In this document: piece by piece, positions 23,699-34,900 of the stretch
How positions within the stretch are numbered: the stretch's first letter is position 1
How the letters are laid out: every line of letters begins with the position of its first letter
From: Magnaporthiopsis rhizophila
Lineage: Eukaryota; Ascomycota; Sordariomycetes; Magnaporthales; Magnaporthaceae
Length of the DNA: 64,000 nucleotides
Assembly: GCA_003049465.1 (NCBI GenBank)
Contig: PYSS01000019.1
Location: forward strand, 338,293 to 402,292
Direction: 5' to 3'
Position numbers and translations under genes: made by a program
The notes under the pieces: generated by a model
The model's input: the letters and a program-made list of their open reading frames with translations, nothing else
The model's database searches: none
What the model was told of the DNA's origin: nothing

Positions 23699-24182
23699 AT
23701 GACCTCCGACGACCGCTCAAGCCACCTAGCCGAGTCCGGCGTGACGATCCGCTCCGACAGTGAGCAGTACTCAGGCGGAGAAGATATTTCCACGTCGCCC
23801 CCTTCGTCCTCCTCCCCCGCCATCATACTTTACCAGCCCCCAACTGTCTGGTCTCTTCTCCGGAGCGCCGCCATAAACCTGCTGTTGCCCTTTGTCAATG
23901 GCGTGATGTTGGGGTTCGGCGAGCTTTTCGCCCATGAGGCGGCTTTCAGACTCGGCTGGAGTGGCACCAGGGTACGTTGCAGCGGAGGCAAGCCGATCGA
24001 GCATCGGCGGGCAGGGATAGGACCAAGCGCCAAGTACGTACAGAAACGGAAGGGCTGACATGCGCGCGCTATAGATCTTTCCTCTTTCTCGGAGATCAAG
24101 ACACCCAGCTGGTCCTGGTCTCGAAGTTGTAGACAGGCCGCGGCCGTCAACAGGTCTTCAGGACCTGGCAAGCCTGGAATGA
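23699..24182 (+). CDS. mim1: Mitochondrial import protein Mim1/Tom13
   Basis: Mim1 is a small mitochondrial outer-membrane protein that inserts alpha-helical outer-membrane proteins such as the TOM receptors. The exons are 23699-23971 and 24075-24182, giving 126 residues. The intron 23972-24074 (GTACGT...CTATAG) joins ...LGWSGTR to IFPLSRRSRHP, exactly where orthologues continue. The N-terminal half is acidic and Ser-rich (SDSEQYSGGEDIS). The conserved core is YQPPTVWSLLRSAAINLLLP, followed by FVNGVMLGFGELFAHEAAFR. It holds the single membrane helix with Gly/small-residue spacing used for oligomerisation. ATG 23699 gives the usual length. It is the upstream neighbour of oxa1, another mitochondrial membrane-insertion gene. 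Confidence 0.95.
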
Positions 24183-24779
24183 TAGGGTTTGCCCAGGCGC
24201 TGTGCTTCGCTTCGCGCTCTTCCAAGGCAGCATAACTATGGGGGCGCTGGGTGCTGGGCCATGGGATGGTAGTACCGGCCCCCTCTGAGAACGAGCCGCC
24301 GTTTGAGGCTAGGCTCTTGGTGATCGTGACGACGAAGGCTGTATGCAGAGGTTGCATGAGCTTTCACAGGAGTCGGCTTAGTGGGCAGCTTCTGGAACGA
24401 GGGTGCACCTCACTCTGTATAGAAAATTCCAAAAGCCATCTGGACGAGTTGGACTAGGGGGAAACATAGCTTGAAATTTACACCGGATTTTGTGGAAGCT
24501 GATATGTCAAGCTCTGGGGGAATTTTGGAGATTGTTTTTTTTTTATGGTAGCCCTTGGGCACTGTTTCTGTTCTCCTTCATGCGTTGCTGCGCGGTTTGC
24601 GGCGGGATGCTGCTCAGTGTAGGATGTGGTTTTGCGCACAGACCACGCGCACCCACCTCTGCTTGACCCACTAAAAAAAATCGAGACCGGAAGCCCGACA
24701 GCATCTCGGCAAGATCTCGATCCTGTTGGAGGGATGAGCAAGTTGCCCGTGCCGCGATCCAAACGACAAGAATTTGGAA
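24183..24779. other. Region between mim1 and oxa1
   Basis: Same-strand spacer of about 600 bp that should contain the mim1 3' end and the oxa1 promoter. A T-run lies near 24535-24544. No coding-like ORF was found. Confidence 0.45.
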
Positions 24780-26363
24780 ATGCTGCCAAACAGAGGGATA
24801 TCAAGATGCCTAGCTAGGCAAAGGCTTGACTCGAAGGTGAGATCAGTGGTGTGGGCCAGCGCGGCACACATGGCTCTGGGAAATAGCATACATATTTTGG
24901 AGGCTAGGAACTGACCTTGGTCGAGCGCGCCACCACTCTCACAGTTTTTGACGGCATGCCCACAACCCATAAGGCCAACCGGGGGAGCTAGGCAATATGG
25001 GACTACCGTGCGCACCAATGCCGGCACCAGCGCCATCAGATTCTCACAGACAGCCGGCCTGGTGGGGGGATCGAGCAGGATAGTGATCACCTTCCCAGGA
25101 GCCGCCGGTGCCGGCACCGTGGGAATGCTTGTCCAGGGCAAGATATCCCCGCTCGCCCCTGCCACGCAGGTGCGCAATGCCTCGACAGGGCCGCCGTCCC
25201 CCGCCGCAGGCTCTCCCGAGGCTGCCGCCACCTCCCTCCCCGATCACCCCGCGATCGACACCAGCAGCCTAGACAACCTCTTCGAGGGCTCGCGCCTTCT
25301 CGATATGCACGACCACATAGGCTATCTCAAGGAGTTAGGACTTGAGTTTGGCTGGGGCCCTACGTCTATGGTACAATGGACGCTGGAACACATCCACGTC
25401 TACACTGGCTTGCCTTGGTGGGCCTCGATAGTGGCGTTTGCTGTCGGGCTGAGGGCCCTTGTTCTAAAGCCCGTCTGGACTGCCTACATTCATTCCAACA
25501 AAATGCAGATCCTGCGCAAGGACCCCAAACACGCGGCCGACTACGCCGAGATGCAGCGCCTGCTCACGTCGACCGATCCTAACAGGAACATGCTCATTGC
25601 CCAAGTACGGCAGAGGATCTCGCTCGCCCAAAAGGCAGCCGGCGTCAGCGTCATGAAGACGATGCTGCCAATGCTGCAAGTGCCCATCGGCTTTGGCGCC
25701 TTCCGCCTCCTCAACAATGCCGCGAAGCTCCCCGTGCCAAGCTTTGAGACGGGAGGCGTGCTCTGGTTTACGGACCTGACCGCCGCAGACCCCTATTACG
25801 TGCTCCCCATGATCTCGACGAGCCTTGTCCTCTTCATGTTCCGCACTCTGCAGACAAACGGAACCATGGATCCCAGCCAGGCACCTATCCTGAAGATGAT
25901 GCAATACATCCTGACGCCTATCACCTTCTTCGCAACCCTCAACCTGAATGCTGGCGTCCAGATATATCTTGCCGTCTCCAGCTTTCTTCAAATACTCCAG
26001 ACTCAGATTCAAAACCGGCCCGCAATGCGGAAGCTGGCTGGCCTTCCGCCACTCGGTGCCCGGACAGCCGCTGCTGGCAATCCAAAGATCAAGTGGGAGG
26101 CGCCTCGCACAATCAGCACGACAGCTACCGTCCATGATGAGGGTGAGAGTGTTGGGCGCAAGAGCCCCGTTTCCGAGTTCAAGGACGCCTGGAAGGGCAC
26201 ACGTGAAAAGATCAAGAGTTACAGCGGGAATGGCCAGGCAAAGAAGGCGGCTGCTGCTGCCGAGGAGTACGAGCAGAAGAGGCGAAACGAAGAGGAGGAG
26301 AAGTTCCTCGCACGGCGGGACGACGCTCAGCGCAGGAACAGAAGGCCCCGCCGCAGCCAGTGA
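24780..26363 (+). CDS. oxa1: Mitochondrial inner-membrane insertase Oxa1
   Basis: Oxa1 inserts mitochondrially encoded and some imported proteins into the inner membrane (YidC/Oxa1/Alb3 family). A 57-nt first exon (24780-24836, MLPNRGISRCLARQRLDSK) is joined to 24945-26363 by the intron 24837-24944 (GTGAGA...CACAG), giving 491 residues. The first exon supplies the Arg-rich presequence that the large exon lacks. The core begins at GYLKELGLEFGWGPTSMVQW and the first membrane helix is WWASIVAFAVGLRALVLKPV. The helical hairpin with QAR-type basic residues follows, then helices at MLPMLQVPIGFGAF, YYVLPMISTSLVLFMF and ILTPITFFATLNL. The long Lys/Glu-rich C-terminal tail (EEYEQKRRNEEEEKF) is the ribosome-binding matrix domain typical of Oxa1. 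Confidence 0.96.
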
Positions 26364-26718
26364 AGGAGGGAAGCAACGCGAAAGGAGGCCAGAGGAAAGA
26401 CAAGACAACAAGATGACGTTCATCGGGTGAGTAGCTCTAACATGCACGTGCTGGGACGCTGTATCTTGGGCGAGGCAGCATGCGGACAAGAGGCGCCAGT
26501 GTCGCTTTTCCATCCTGCCTATTCTCTATATTTGGTCAAGCGTTGATGTCCCTTGCTGCGGCACTCGACGGTCAGGCTCCCCTTGTATGTATGTGTAACG
26601 GTGGTGACCTGTACTATAATAGAGGCTAAAAACTACCACTCGGGCGATTCTAGAAGTACTTGTTTATTGCAATAACTAAGAGCGCGCGTCTATGTGTTGA
26701 TGTATTGATAATTCGCTG
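26364..26718. other. 3' region between convergent oxa1 and HET gene
   Basis: A 355-bp spacer downstream of both genes; no ORF of interest. AT content rises towards 26650-26720, consistent with 3' ends. Confidence 0.45.
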
Positions 26719-28692
26719 TCACACAATGTAAACGGTTCGATTCTCCTGCCTTCCAAAAAATGGTACGGGAAGATGCTTATGGATACCATTCGAGAGAACA
26801 TAGTACCCTTTGTTGGGACCGCTCGGGGCTATAACCCATGGGCCCTTTGGCAGTCTTCTGAACGATCCCACTCTGACACACCAGACATTGGGCTCCTGCG
26901 ACCAACTGTTCCGGACGGGATGTAGGATGATGCCGATCAGATATTCTTTCTGGGTTTTTAGGTCGGACCCTGTTAACACCATCTTCAGGTCTCCACGAGG
27001 AACGAGGGGTCCAGCCGGAGCCCAGTCGAGCTCCCAGATCCAGTCGCCATGGGGGTCGATAGCTTCAACATCTGCTTGCCACTTGAACCTGTTACCGGTG
27101 GTGCCAAGGCGGACACGATGCAGGTCGGAAGGAAGGTCGACCACCCTGCCGCATATCTTGATCTCAGCGAATTCGGGCTCTCCAAACTCGTTCAACTTTC
27201 CTTCCTTGCGCTTGACGTAGGTGACAAGGCTGCACATTGGTTTGCCCATCCCGAACACAGGCCAGTTAACATTTCCCAGAAGCCCCCAGCTCCAAGTGGG
27301 ACAGACGTAGTTTTCGCGGAACCTCATGAAACTGAGAAGCTCTTCCAGCTCTCCCTGTGGCGGGGTGTTTGTCGACCAGGCCAACCCGTAATACAGGTTG
27401 TGGTTCCAGAGGCCGGCAAGGTATTTGTTTGCTGGGAACCTCTTCCTGAACCCGTACCAAGCCGCGATCCCAGATAGGCCGGGGAGGAAGTCGGAGCGCC
27501 TGGTAAAGCCACCGTGGCGGGCGCTGTATCCAATTGCGATGTCGATCCATTGGAGATCCTGCGTTTCCTCGTGCACAGCTTGGTTGATCCTGCCGTGCCA
27601 CCCAAGCCTTTCCAGCGGCGTCGCGACGCCCTTCAGCAGGGTCTTTTTTGGCCCGAAGAAGATCATGGCGGAGTCGGTGAAGGCCAGGATGCGCCGCGAC
27701 ATGAGGCCCTCCTGAAAGGTCCACCCTCGTTTGAGCCAGTGCGAGTAGTCGAGGTTGTAGCTTATGAAGTCGGCTATGCCCGATCTCTGGCCCAGGGGCT
27801 GGTTGAGCCTTTTCACCCCCTGACAGTCAACGAAGCTGACCCTGAAGCGCCCCGAGGCGGTTGGCGAGAGATTAGAGTCCCACGGGATTTTCAGTGCCCG
27901 CTCCTGTGGTCTGATGAAGCTCTCTTGGCATGAGGACGAGGCCAAGGCGGCGAGGGTGACATGGGAGCCTTGGTAGATCCTGTCCATGTTCAGAGCCTCA
28001 GACTCCCAATCGGCCCGCGCCTCCTCGTCAGAGCCTTGCAAGATGCACAAGGCATCGACCCAGAGGTAGGGGATCGACAGTGCCCGGGTTACATTGACGG
28101 CATCTCGTAAAGAAGGCGTCATCTCTTCTTCGGGGATGCCCCGCATGCGCTCGGCTAAGGAATCCTTGGTAGTCTTCAGCTGCCGCTCTGCGTCCTCCGG
28201 AGGCCCCCAACAGTAGCTCAGGGCGGCATAATTCCACCGCTCCAGATGACGTTTTTCGCTGGTCCGTACCACTAATTTTGGAGGGTGGCTTCGAACGTCG
28301 ACAAGCCTCTTTGGAATGACTCCTTCGTGAGGCCTTCTGAGACTAAGGATCTCCACCACCTTGCCGTTTTCTGTGGAGCGACTGAAGCTCACGTTCGGAT
28401 TATTCCACGGATCCCATTGAATTGATTCCTGTATTCTCTTTTTGGCCCAACTTGCATCTTCTGCGTTGAAGCGGTCAGGGCCAGAGAAAGTCCGTCGGAG
28501 CCTCAGCCACTGCAATATTGACTCGGCTGGTTATGTGCATAGAGTCAGTTTAGGCCAAGGAGGAAGAGGATAAGGTGTGGAGACATGACAAGGGACAAGT
28601 AGAAAAGAGGTTGAAGTGAAAAGCGAAGAGGAAGAATATAAAAATACAGATACATGTGCAATATCACACAGAGGAGTGAGAGTAATAAGTAA

Positions 28693-28752
<60 letters not shown>

Positions 28753-29534
28753 NAAAAAAAAAAAAAAAACAGAAAGAAAAAGAGAAAGAAAAGGGGGACA
28801 AGAGGGAAAAAAAAAGAGGGAAAAAAAGGGGGAAAAGAGAAATACGACGATAGGATGCGCATGGCGTGGGAACAATGGATTTGAGATGTGATTCAAACAA
28901 ATTTAAATAAGAATGCCTAATAGGCCCTGAGTTTAGGGAGAAAGAGTGTTGGGCACGTACCATTTCCGTAGATTGAAGTTGTGCAGGGATCGAGGCGGAA
29001 AATAAGACCGATACCGATCTCCGGCTGCGTGGGGCGACAGACGGCAACGTACAGGTGTAAGTCTCCTAGGTGGCTATCCTCGGAGTCGCAAAAGTCGGCT
29101 TTCCAATGATAGGATGAGAAATAAATGCAGACTTCGGTCTCCTTTTCTTCCCCAATACGGACGTTTTGGTACTCATCGTTATTGAGGACCTGGTCCGTCG
29201 TAAGGGCTTCGTAGAGAATGTCGCAGAAGAAGCAGCCTTGGAGGGCCGACTCCTCCAGCCGTGGGAACTCGGGGGCATGGTCTCTGAGCAAGAGTTGGCG
29301 CATAGGCAAAGCCTCATCTTCCTTAATCTGAGGATAGTACCACGATGTGTAGTTGTCTGTCTCGTACGTTCCCGGCATGACGAGATACGGGGGATTGCCA
29401 TCCTCTGGGGTGGCCTTGGAGCCGCCCGCGGCCTTGTCATCAAACGTGAGGCCCACGCAACACGCTCCGCATAGAGGGTGGTTGGGCTTGTTGGCAGTGC
29501 TGTTGGCACCTTCTGCGTGGGCGGCTGGGTCCAT
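26719..29534 (-). CDS. HET-domain (heterokaryon incompatibility) protein
   Basis: HET-domain proteins take part in fungal non-self recognition and cell death after incompatible fusion. The domain has a TIR-like fold. The exons are 29534-28961 and 28526-26719, giving 793 residues, joined ...SIYGN to AESILQWLRLRRTF. The N-terminal zinc-like motif region has CGACC and GCFFCDILYEAL. The three HET motifs are present: WNYAALSYCWG, PYLWVDALCIL and RGWTFQEGLMSRRILAF. The C-terminal half (FVCPTWSWG-like YVCPTWSWGLLG) is usual for the family. The 434-nt intron (28527-28960) contains an A76 run with one N on the + strand (poly-T in the sense strand), so the sequence there is not fully reliable. The ATG at 29534 follows a stretch with no other good start; an upstream in-frame start at 29693 is less likely. 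Confidence 0.93.
28694..28769. repeat. Long poly(A) homopolymer with one unresolved base
   Basis: Seventy-six consecutive A positions, with N at 28753, lie inside the HET-gene intron. More A-rich and purine-rich sequence follows to about 28840. It may be the tail of an inserted retroposon, microsatellite expansion, or an assembly join; its length should not be trusted. Confidence 0.85.
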
Positions 29535-30240
29535 TGTTGGTGGCGTGTGTGCTCTGTCGTGTTGTGTTTGTATGTGGGATGTGTTGTTGCGAGGGCAGGA
29601 TGCGAGCCTCTGTGGGCGGCGATGTCGGGACTTGGGAGAGAGGACATGGCGGGGGACGACGGCTGGATAATAGGTAGCCAACTCGAGCTTCAAGGAGGCG
29701 GAGGCAGCGGCCGGGGGTTAAGCGGCGCAGTGGCAGACGGCATACCACTCCAGGCGGCAAATGGCATGCAGGCAATGGGCTGTTGGCAGTTTGTGCGGGC
29801 CCCGACAGCAAAGCGGGCAGCCAATAATAAGTTCACAGGACAGGGGTCTGGCGGCTACATGGACCAGGCCGAATAACGCCCGTCAACCCAGAGAGGATAT
29901 CTATTTAGAGGTAGATGCTAGAGATTGCTGCCGAATACTCCGAAAATAGTCGGAACAAGATACCTATTTCATTTTCGTGGAATGAGTCTTTGGCGCATCC
30001 CGTCTGTCCATGCGGAAGAAACAAAATAGAGGCCGAGGATTGCCTCGCGAAGTGTCAGATGCGAGGACGAAGAAAAGGAAAAGCGGAGACGATAGGCTGT
30101 GCAACGCAGACTGGGCGATCTTCGTATTCCATGGCAGGTGCCGGCGAAAGTAGAAAATGAGGTAAATATGAAAACGTAAGGCGAAAAATGTTATCCAATT
30201 GGTACCCTCCTCCAGACATCCCAGGCTGCGGGTCACTCCT
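29535..30240. promoter_or_regulatory. HET-gene upstream region
   Basis: This spacer holds the promoter of the HET gene and the 3' flank of the small secreted protein gene. Frames open on both strands are low in conserved features and are regarded as chance. Confidence 0.4.
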
Positions 30241-30690
30241 TCAGGGGCCGATGTAGTCGGAGCAGAGATAGATGCTCATCCCGGTGCCAGGGTTGGTGTA
30301 GCCCTAGAGATGTAGAAAAAAATGATCGTCAGAGCCGAGGCGTTTGACAGCATCATAACATGGGCAGCGGAGACGGCACTCACGATGCTTTGGCAGCAGC
30401 CCTGGGACCTGTACGGCGGACCGGCGTTGCACTCCCAGGTTGGGTTTTCGGACCCCATTTGGTGCGCTGGGATGCCTGGACGCATTTGTCTACTTCGTTA
30501 GTCGTTCATCTCCCTGACCGAAAAGCCGTGCGTTTGAAGGATTCGCCTGACAGTTGAGGGCCACCTGGCCATCCTTCCCCATACAGCAGACCGGCTTGAA
30601 GCCGTTCTCGGTTACACCGGGGCAGGAGAAGGCTGACGCCGACGAGAGCATGGAGGCCAGAGTGGCGAGGATGAGGGTATGACGGAGCAT
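30241..30690 (-). CDS. Small secreted hydrophobin-like cysteine-rich protein
   Basis: Three exons, 30690-30552, 30475-30384 and 30303-30241, give 97 residues. The introns are 30476-30551 (GTCAGG, GACTAACGA branch, TCCAG) and 30304-30383 (GTGAGT...TCTAG). The signal peptide is MLRHTLILATLASMLSSASA. The mature chain has exactly eight cysteines in the order C-CC-C-C-CC-C, with spacings 11, 10, 14, 10 and 16. That order defines hydrophobins, amphipathic surface proteins of hyphae and spores; the last spacing is longer than in classic class II (about 10). The first join restores ALNC from a split Cys codon, which supports the model. It may be a divergent hydrophobin or another secreted cysteine-rich (effector-like) protein with the same order. 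Hydropathy is low for a hydrophobin. Confidence 0.75.
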
Positions 30691-31949
30691 GGCTGTGTCC
30701 TGCTGGCGCTGGTTGCTTGGCTTTTACGGTGATCCTGGTCCTGGTATGTGGTACGGAAGCTACAGGTAAAACGAGTGCCCCAATCTAGTACTGCCCGGCA
30801 GCGAGCTGGGGAGATGGACCATGGGCACATTTATACACATGCTCCCACTCACCGAGTGCCGCTAACCTGGGTACCCAGGCCGACTGCCCTCACCTAACAG
30901 GCCCGTGTCATGCCTAGGTGGCCAGGTACTACCTATGTAAGACGGGCTGAAAATGCAAGACCAACAAAGGAATCACACGTCGTTCGCAGGATTCCCACTA
31001 GGCTGGATTTCCCGGATACCGTAGCCACCACCTACGTCGTGCACGAGAGGTCTGCCCAATTGGATGGTCGGACACCTCCCTTTCGGGACTCCTCGTATTC
31101 AGCTGATCGGCGGTGATCGGCCGGCAGGCTGGAATGCTTCACTAGGTGGCTAGGTGGTCCCATGACGTGACGGCATGGGCAGGGCTGGTTCTGTTATTCT
31201 CAAGTGGCCCAGCACGAGGCCCAACATGCAACGTGCCGCCCGATCATAGAACCCGAATTCGCCGTGCACCCACGCTCCCAGCATGAAAACACCTGCGGAT
31301 TTCTTCAAACCAAAGAAATAAAAGGTAGAAGAAAAAAAAGAGAGCTGAATGCCTTACGAGAATGAGTACTTCCATGTAGATGAAGTTTGAATCGCAAAAT
31401 TAAAGCTGCGTTGAGAAAGTTGACATTTTATTTTGGCGCTACGTGCCCGGTTTCTTGGTCAAAGAGCAGCAGTGTTACACAAGACTCTTCTTTTTCGTGC
31501 TAAGCTTTGACTTGCGTTTAGGGCAAAGCGAGGAACACACAGCTAGGCGAGCTTCTCCCTGTGTCAGTCTCACGACATTTCGCCGGCTTTCCTCGTTTGT
31601 TTGCAGGATTGGGGATGGTGATGGATGATCCAATGCCCCCGACCGACGACTCCAGTTTCTCAAGTGGCCATTCCGCCCTAAAAAATGAACAGCAAACTAA
31701 AACATAGAATTGATACCAGTAGTCTTTCAAACTCTCTAGATACACATCTACCTAGTTTAGTGATGTATTCGTTGTTGTCTAGACCAAACTCCACAAAAAA
31801 ATAGACTCGGGACTTTTGTTGTCGCAAGCTTTCCCCTCAACGCCATACACCCACCACCCACCCAGCCACATTGCGGGCTGCCCATAAGAACAACGACCAA
31901 AAAAAAAAAAAGGTATCTTCATGTATATCCAAACTTGACCCAATCCGTT
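30691..31949. other. Spacer between ankyrin gene 3' end and secreted protein promoter
   Basis: A TATA-like TTATACA lies near 30830, about 140 bp upstream of the secreted-protein start. Short CACCTAC/ACCTA repeats occur around 30840-31170. No coding-like ORF was found in the 1.26 kb. Confidence 0.45.
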
Positions 31950-34900
31950 TTACCTGGTAGCCGCGACCCTCCTCGACGAACCCTGCCGCGTCGACGCCGT
32001 CGAGCCCGGCTTGCGCGACGATGCCTTCGCGCCCGAGGCGGCGCTCCTGGAACTCTTGGAGCTCTTGGAGCTCTTCCCGCTAGTCGAGCCGGACCTCGTC
32101 GTCGACGACGACGACGACTTTTCCGAGCCGTGCTTCTTCAGCTTCGTCTGCGGTGGAGGGCGCCGCGGCGGTGACTGCTGCTGCTGCTGTGGAGGCTGCG
32201 GAGGCTGGTCACCATTTGCCGCCCACGCCGAAGCCATAGCCACGGCCGGCGACTGCGTCACCCAGTCCGCCCGCCTACCGCTGCCGCCACTTCCGTCCTC
32301 CCGGACCATCTGCGGCGTCCACGGCTGCTGGTGGTGGGCGGCGGGCGGTGTGCCGCGGCCCTCGCGCGTCTCCATCTCGCGGCGCCACGCCTCGAGCGCC
32401 TGCTCCTCGGCGCGCAGCTGCTGTTGACGGCGGCGCGGGTCCGACCTCGTCGAGCCACCGTCGCCGTCATTATTATTATCCGATCGCCGCCGGACCTCGT
32501 ACACGCCCACGGCCGCCTCGGCCTCTGCCGCCGCGGCCTCCTCCTCGGCCCTCTGCTGGCGCAGGCGCCTGGCCCTGCGCTCGCGCTCGATCTCGCGGAT
32601 CTCCTCGGGCATGCCGACCGCGTCGGGCGGCTGCTCGTCGGCGTCGGCGCCGGCGTAGAAGCGGTCGACGGCCGCGTGGGCCCTCAGCAGGGCCAGCAGC
32701 GCCTGGGCCGCCTCGGGCGTCGTCGTGGCGTTGGACCGGCCCTTTTCCAGGTACATGGTCGGCGAGTAGTAGAAGAAGCCGTCGACGGCCGCGTCGCGGA
32801 ACACGTTGCGCTCGTCGCCCAGCGTCTTGTACAGGATGCCCTCGACCAGCAGCCGCGTCATGGCCTCGGCGCTGATGCTGCTGCTACTGCTGCTGGTGGC
32901 CTGGCTGCTGCGCCGGCTGCCGCCGTTGTTCTCCAGCGCCCAAAACACGGCCGTCTTGCCGCCGACCTGGAGCAGCGGGTCGGCGCCGGCGCGCCGGAGC
33001 AGGTTGACGGCGGCCTCGGCGGCCTCGTGATCCTTGGGGACCGACCCTTTGCTAGCCATCTCGGTCAGGGCCGTGTGTCCGTGGTGCTGGCAGGAGCGGA
33101 GGTTCGGGTCGTGGCCCGCCGCGATCAGCTTCTCCATGACGTCGACCTGGAAGTTGCGCGCCGCCTCGTGCAGGCTGCCGTCGTCGACGGGGACCTTTTG
33201 CTTCAGCAGCAGCACCACCGACTCGTGGCTGCCGATGCGCGATGCATAAAAGAGTGCCGACCGCCCAAAGGCGTCCTGCCCGGACGCGCTGGCGCCGAGC
33301 CGGATGAACTTGTCGACCAGGCCTGGGCGGCCCGTCTTGGCCGCCAGGAGCAGGGGCGTGACTCTGCTTCTGGTGGTGGTGAATTTGACGTTGCCTGAGG
33401 TTGGTTGGTTGATGTTAGTACGCGGATCCGGCTCTGGGTCTGTCCCAATGGTGTACTGCACTGCAGACTTACCTCCTTGCTCGGCCAGCTCCGTGATGAC
33501 GGCAGAGCTGATCCTGTGGCTCGGCTGCAGCAGCGCCCAGATGAGCGCATTGACCGGCTCCTGCCCGAAAGGCGGCGTGTCCCTTCCGCTCTCCGACGAC
33601 GGCCCGTACACGATCTGAGCCACGGTCTGGTCCAGGTTGCAGCCCGCGCTGATGAGGCGGTTGATCACCATGGTGGACCGCGGGTAGGCGGCCAGGCAGA
33701 GGAAGACGGGCGGCATCATGCCGTCGGCGGGGGCCGCACTGAAGTCGGGCGTGGCGGCCGCCTTGTGGTCCGACAGCACGTCGATCAGCTCCAGGAGGCG
33801 CGCCTCGCTGTGGCCTGCCGTGAGGGCCGCGTACAGCGCCGCTGTGGCTGTTTGCTTGTTCGCACCGCGCTGGGCCAGGAACTTTCGGAGCGAGTGCCGG
33901 TCGCCAGAGCGGGCCACCAGCTGGGCGGCTTTTCCGCCCTCAAAATTCACGTCTGCGCCGTGCGCCAGAAGGAGGTCGAGGAGGGAATCGGCCGGGAGGT
34001 TACTAGACTGCGACGAAGCTGTCCTGACGCTCGCGGGGCTCCTGGGGCTCGTCGGGTGCATGGGTACGGGGCTCTTGGAGCTCAAGGGGCTCATCGGCCT
34101 CACCGGACTCCTGGGACTCGTCGGATGCCCAGGGCTCATCGGCCTCCTGGGACTTTGGGGACTTCTGGGACTGCTTGGCATCTTGGGGCTGCGGGATGGC
34201 ATCATCGCCTGGACGACGTCGAGCAGAGCCCGGTTCACCACGGGTCCCGAGGCGCCGTGCCGGAGCAGAAGCTCGACGATCTCGACGCGGGACTGCGACA
34301 TCCAGGAGTGGTCCGTAGAGATGAGCTGCGCGAGGGCGTCGGTAAACACCTTTTCGTTGACGCCCGTCTTGGCTGCCAGCAGTCGCAGCAGGACCAGGTC
34401 CGAGGTCGTGGCGGCCAGCTTGAGACAGACGCCGCCGTCATGCTCAGGCCGCGCGCCGGCGTCGAGCAGCATGCCCACGAGGGTCATGTCCCGCTTGGAC
34501 ATCTGGATGGCCTGCGCCAGGCAGAGGTTGAGGTGCTCGGTGTCGAAGCTGCCGATGAGCTCGCCGATGGTCGTCCGCCGGTCCACGGTGCCGAGATCCA
34601 TGGCGGCGCGCGCCGCCGAGGACACGGCCTGGCGGCCGGGACGCTTGGCGAGAATGAGCCTGAGCAGGTCCAGGTCCTGGTTCCGGATCGAGCCGACGAG
34701 CGCCTCACCGGCGTTGTGATCGACCGACGCCGCCGTCAGGAGGAGCTCTACCAGCGGCGTATTCCTGGGTGCGCCGTTGACGGCGTCGACGAGGGCCTTG
34801 TCTACCACGGGACCCTCGAGCCCACCAAGCAGCAGCATCTGCACAATCTCCATCTTGTGCGTCGCATCCCGTACGCGCATCGCGGCCGGTAACGCGGCCT

